Below are positions 35,276-37,227 of a stretch of DNA of 37,227 nucleotides, piece by piece (position 1 is the first letter of the stretch; every line of letters begins with the position of its first letter). Below the pieces are notes generated by a model. The model had not been told where the DNA came from and ran no database searches. It was given only the letters and a program-made list of their open reading frames with translations. This DNA comes from Woeseiaceae bacterium (GTDB taxonomy: Bacteria; Pseudomonadota; Gammaproteobacteria; Steroidobacterales; Woeseiaceae). The DNA lies in NCBI GenBank assembly GCA_028277265.1, contig JANQGP010000274.1, positions 1-37,227 of the forward strand, written 5' to 3'. Position numbers and translations under genes: made by a program.

Positions 35276-37075
35276 ATGATCGCCCACCAGGACTATGAAT
35301 GGCTGTTTCGCAAGGCGCCCGTGATGTCCACCTCGATTGCGGAGGACGGTACCTACCTCGACGTCAATGACGCGATGCTGGAGCGCCTCGGCTACTCGCT
35401 CGAGGACATGGTGGGCAGACGGCCCGAGGATTTCGTCACGCCCGAAACTGCCGAGCGCATCGAAGGTGAAATGCGTCCGGCGATGCGCCGCCGCGGCAGA
35501 CTCGAAAACACGCCCGTGAGCTTCGTTACCGCAACCGACGAGATCGTCGACTGCGTGACGAACGCGTTCATCGAGTTCGACCGTGAAGGCGAGTTCGTCC
35601 GCACGATCGCGACGTACACCGAGGCGTCCGATCAGGCACGCGCGAACTACAAGTACCGTGCCCTGTACCGCTCGACCCCCGCCATGTTGCACACGGTCGA
35701 TGGCGACGGCCGCATCGTTACCGTGACCGACCACTGGCTCAGCAAGCTCGGTTTCACGCGCGACGAGGTACTCGGGCGCCCGGTGACCGATTTCATGAGC
35801 GTTGCCGACCAGCGCAAGTACCGCGACGGCCGACTCAAGGAGCTGATTGCCGAAGGCGAGTTCAACAACCTCGAGCGACAGATGGTCACCAAACAGGGTA
35901 CGACGATCGATCTCGTCATGTCGGCGATCCCGCACTACGACGAGGACGGCGCTGTCGATCGCCTGCTCGTCGCGTCCAAGGACGTGACGTCGCGCAACCG
36001 TGCCGAGCGCGAACTGCGACGCACCCTCGCGGAAAACGCCCGGCTGCGCGAAGAACTGCAGCTCGAACGCGACTATTTGCGCGAAGAGGTCAACGTCGCG
36101 ATGAACTTCGGACGCATCGTCGGGACGAGCCAGGCATTGCGGCGCATGTTGAAGAGAGTCGAGGCCGTTGCCGAGACGCCCGCCAGTGTCCTGTTGCAGG
36201 GCGAGTCAGGGGTCGGCAAGGAACTCGTCGCGAGGGCCATCCACAATCGCAGCCCGCGCGCCGACGGGCCGCTGGTCAAGGTGAACTGCGCCTCGATCCC
36301 GAAGGAGCTCTTCGAGAGTGAGTTCTTCGGGCACGTGAAAGGCGCTTTTACCGGCGCGCACCGCGATCGCATCGGTCGCTTCCAGCTCGCCGACGGCGGC
36401 ACACTCTTCCTCGACGAAGTGGGCGAGATTCCGATGGAACTGCAGGGCAAGTTGCTGCGCGTCCTCCAGGAAAGCGAGTTCGAACGGGTCGGCGACGACG
36501 TGACCCGATCGGTCGACGTACGTGTCATCGCGGCGACGAATCGCAATCTCGAGAAACTCATCGTCGAGGGCGAATTTCGGGAAGACCTCTTCTACCGGCT
36601 CAGTGTTTTCCCCGTCGAAGTCCCGCCGTTGCGAGAGCGCGGAGACGATATCGTGCAGCTGGCGCAGCACTTCCTCGAGCAAACCTGCAACGACTTCGGA
36701 CGCGAGCCGTTGACCCTGACGCGCAGTCACGCCGCCAGCCTGAAAGCGTACGACTGGCCCGGCAACGTTCGCGAACTCAAGAACGTCATCGAGCGTGCCG
36801 TCATCCTCTCGCCGGGCAAGGTGCTGCGACTGGACCTGTCCCTGCCCGGCGTGAGTCCGCAATCCGACGGCGCTGCGGCGCCGGAGTCGCAGGACGACGA
36901 TATCCTGACGGACAACGAGATGCGCGAGCTGCAGAAAGCGAATATCGTAAAGGCCCTGAAACGGGCCAATTGGAAGGTCTCCGGCACGGGCGGCGCGGCA
37001 GAGCTGCTCGGCGTCAGGCCGACGACCCTTGCGGACCGGATCAGGACGTTCCGAATCAAACGACCCGCGAAATGA
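35276..37075 (+). CDS. Sigma-54-dependent transcriptional regulator (PAS-PAS-AAA+-Fis HTH)
   Basis: [15 protein letters not shown] Walker A, GAFTGA loop, [13 protein letters not shown] Walker B, C-terminal Fis-type HTH; two N-terminal PAS-like repeats. Confidence 0.96.
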   Translation: MIAHQDYEWLFRKAPVMSTSIAEDGTYLDVNDAMLERLGYSLEDMVGRRPEDFVTPETAERIEGEMRPAMRRRGRLENTPVSFVTATDEIVDCVTNAFIEFDREGEFVRTIATYTEASDQARANYKYRALYRSTPAMLHTVDGDGRIVTVTDHWLSKLGFTRDEVLGRPVTDFMSVADQRKYRDGRLKELIAEGEFNNLERQMVTKQGTTIDLVMSAIPHYDEDGAVDRLLVASKDVTSRNRAERELRRTLAENARLREELQLERDYLREEVNVAMNFGRIVGTSQALRRMLKRVEAVAETPASVLLQGESGVGKELVARAIHNRSPRADGPLVKVNCASIPKELFESEFFGHVKGAFTGAHRDRIGRFQLADGGTLFLDEVGEIPMELQGKLLRVLQESEFERVGDDVTRSVDVRVIAATNRNLEKLIVEGEFREDLFYRLSVFPVEVPPLRERGDDIVQLAQHFLEQTCNDFGREPLTLTRSHAASLKAYDWPGNVRELKNVIERAVILSPGKVLRLDLSLPGVSPQSDGAAAPESQDDDILTDNEMRELQKANIVKALKRANWKVSGTGGAAELLGVRPTTLADRIRTFRIKRPAK

Positions 37076-37227
37076 CACAGACAAAAACGAGCCTCGGTTT
37101 GCTGGCAGCCCTGCTGCTGGCCGTTTTGCCCGCGTTTGCCGCCGAAGAGAACCTGCCTGTCGGTGTGCGGGCCCTGCTCAACCTTCGCCAGCTGCCGGCC
37201 GACTCCCTGAGCATCTACGTCGAAGAC
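37072..37227 (+). CDS. Exported protein, probable N-terminus of D-alanyl-D-alanine carboxypeptidase/endopeptidase (PBP4/DacB-like), truncated at right edge
   Basis: Own translation from ATG 37072: [56 protein letters not shown] overlap with the regulator; not in the ORF track because there is no stop in the window. Confidence 0.55.
   Translation, partial: MTQTKTSLGLLAALLLAVLPAFAAEENLPVGVRALLNLRQLPADSLSIYVED

Noticed and set aside
34480-35298. Plus-strand 272-aa ORF and minus-strand 74-aa ORF 34595-34819 across the candidate sRNA
   Set aside because: The first is antisense to the small Ala-rich gene and crosses its regulatory region; the second runs through the terminator stem and lacks protein-like features. 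RNA structure explains this region better.
1-37227. CRISPR array, tRNA/rRNA genes, transposase or prophage
   Set aside because: No regularly spaced direct repeats, tRNA-like cloverleaf, or IS/phage proteins seen in reading the intergenic regions and ORFs; a dedicated scan was not possible.

Overview
A GC-rich bacterial chromosomal window, probably gammaproteobacterial, with about 34 CDSs and no recognisable tRNA, rRNA, CRISPR array or mobile element. The left third (1-13.4 kb) holds two minus-strand RND efflux operons. One is adaptor-adaptor-permease-permease, and its last permease runs off the left edge and is missing from the ORF track. The other is PadR-adaptor-permease. The middle carries mostly housekeeping or accessory genes: an FAD-linked oxidase, a PLD/cardiolipin-synthase-like protein, a YpfJ-type metallopeptidase, a PLP dehydratase, an amidohydrolase, a secreted DDGSGS-repeat protein, a CBS protein, a Tat-type dienelactone hydrolase with TPR and TonB_C genes, class II aldolase-mtnA-folD, an acyltransferase, an Imm10-like protein, a GIY-YIG protein, an MBL hydrolase, a DUF819 protein, a NERD protein, an ABC ATPase and a MATE transporter. 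The most interesting part is the right end (34.6-37.2 kb). There, a PAS-PAS-AAA+ sigma-54 enhancer-binding protein (overlapping a downstream DacB/PBP4-like gene) diverges from a small Ala-rich exported protein. Between them lie three tandem copies of a TTACG-N6-CGTAA-like operator and a near-consensus -24/-12 sigma-54 promoter at the expected spacing. The 3' UTR of the small gene folds into stem-loops presenting C-rich (anti-Shine-Dalgarno-like) loops and ends in a strong intrinsic terminator. This looks like a self-contained sigma-54 module producing a small envelope protein plus a candidate C-rich-loop sRNA. All family calls were made by reading motifs; no database search was run.
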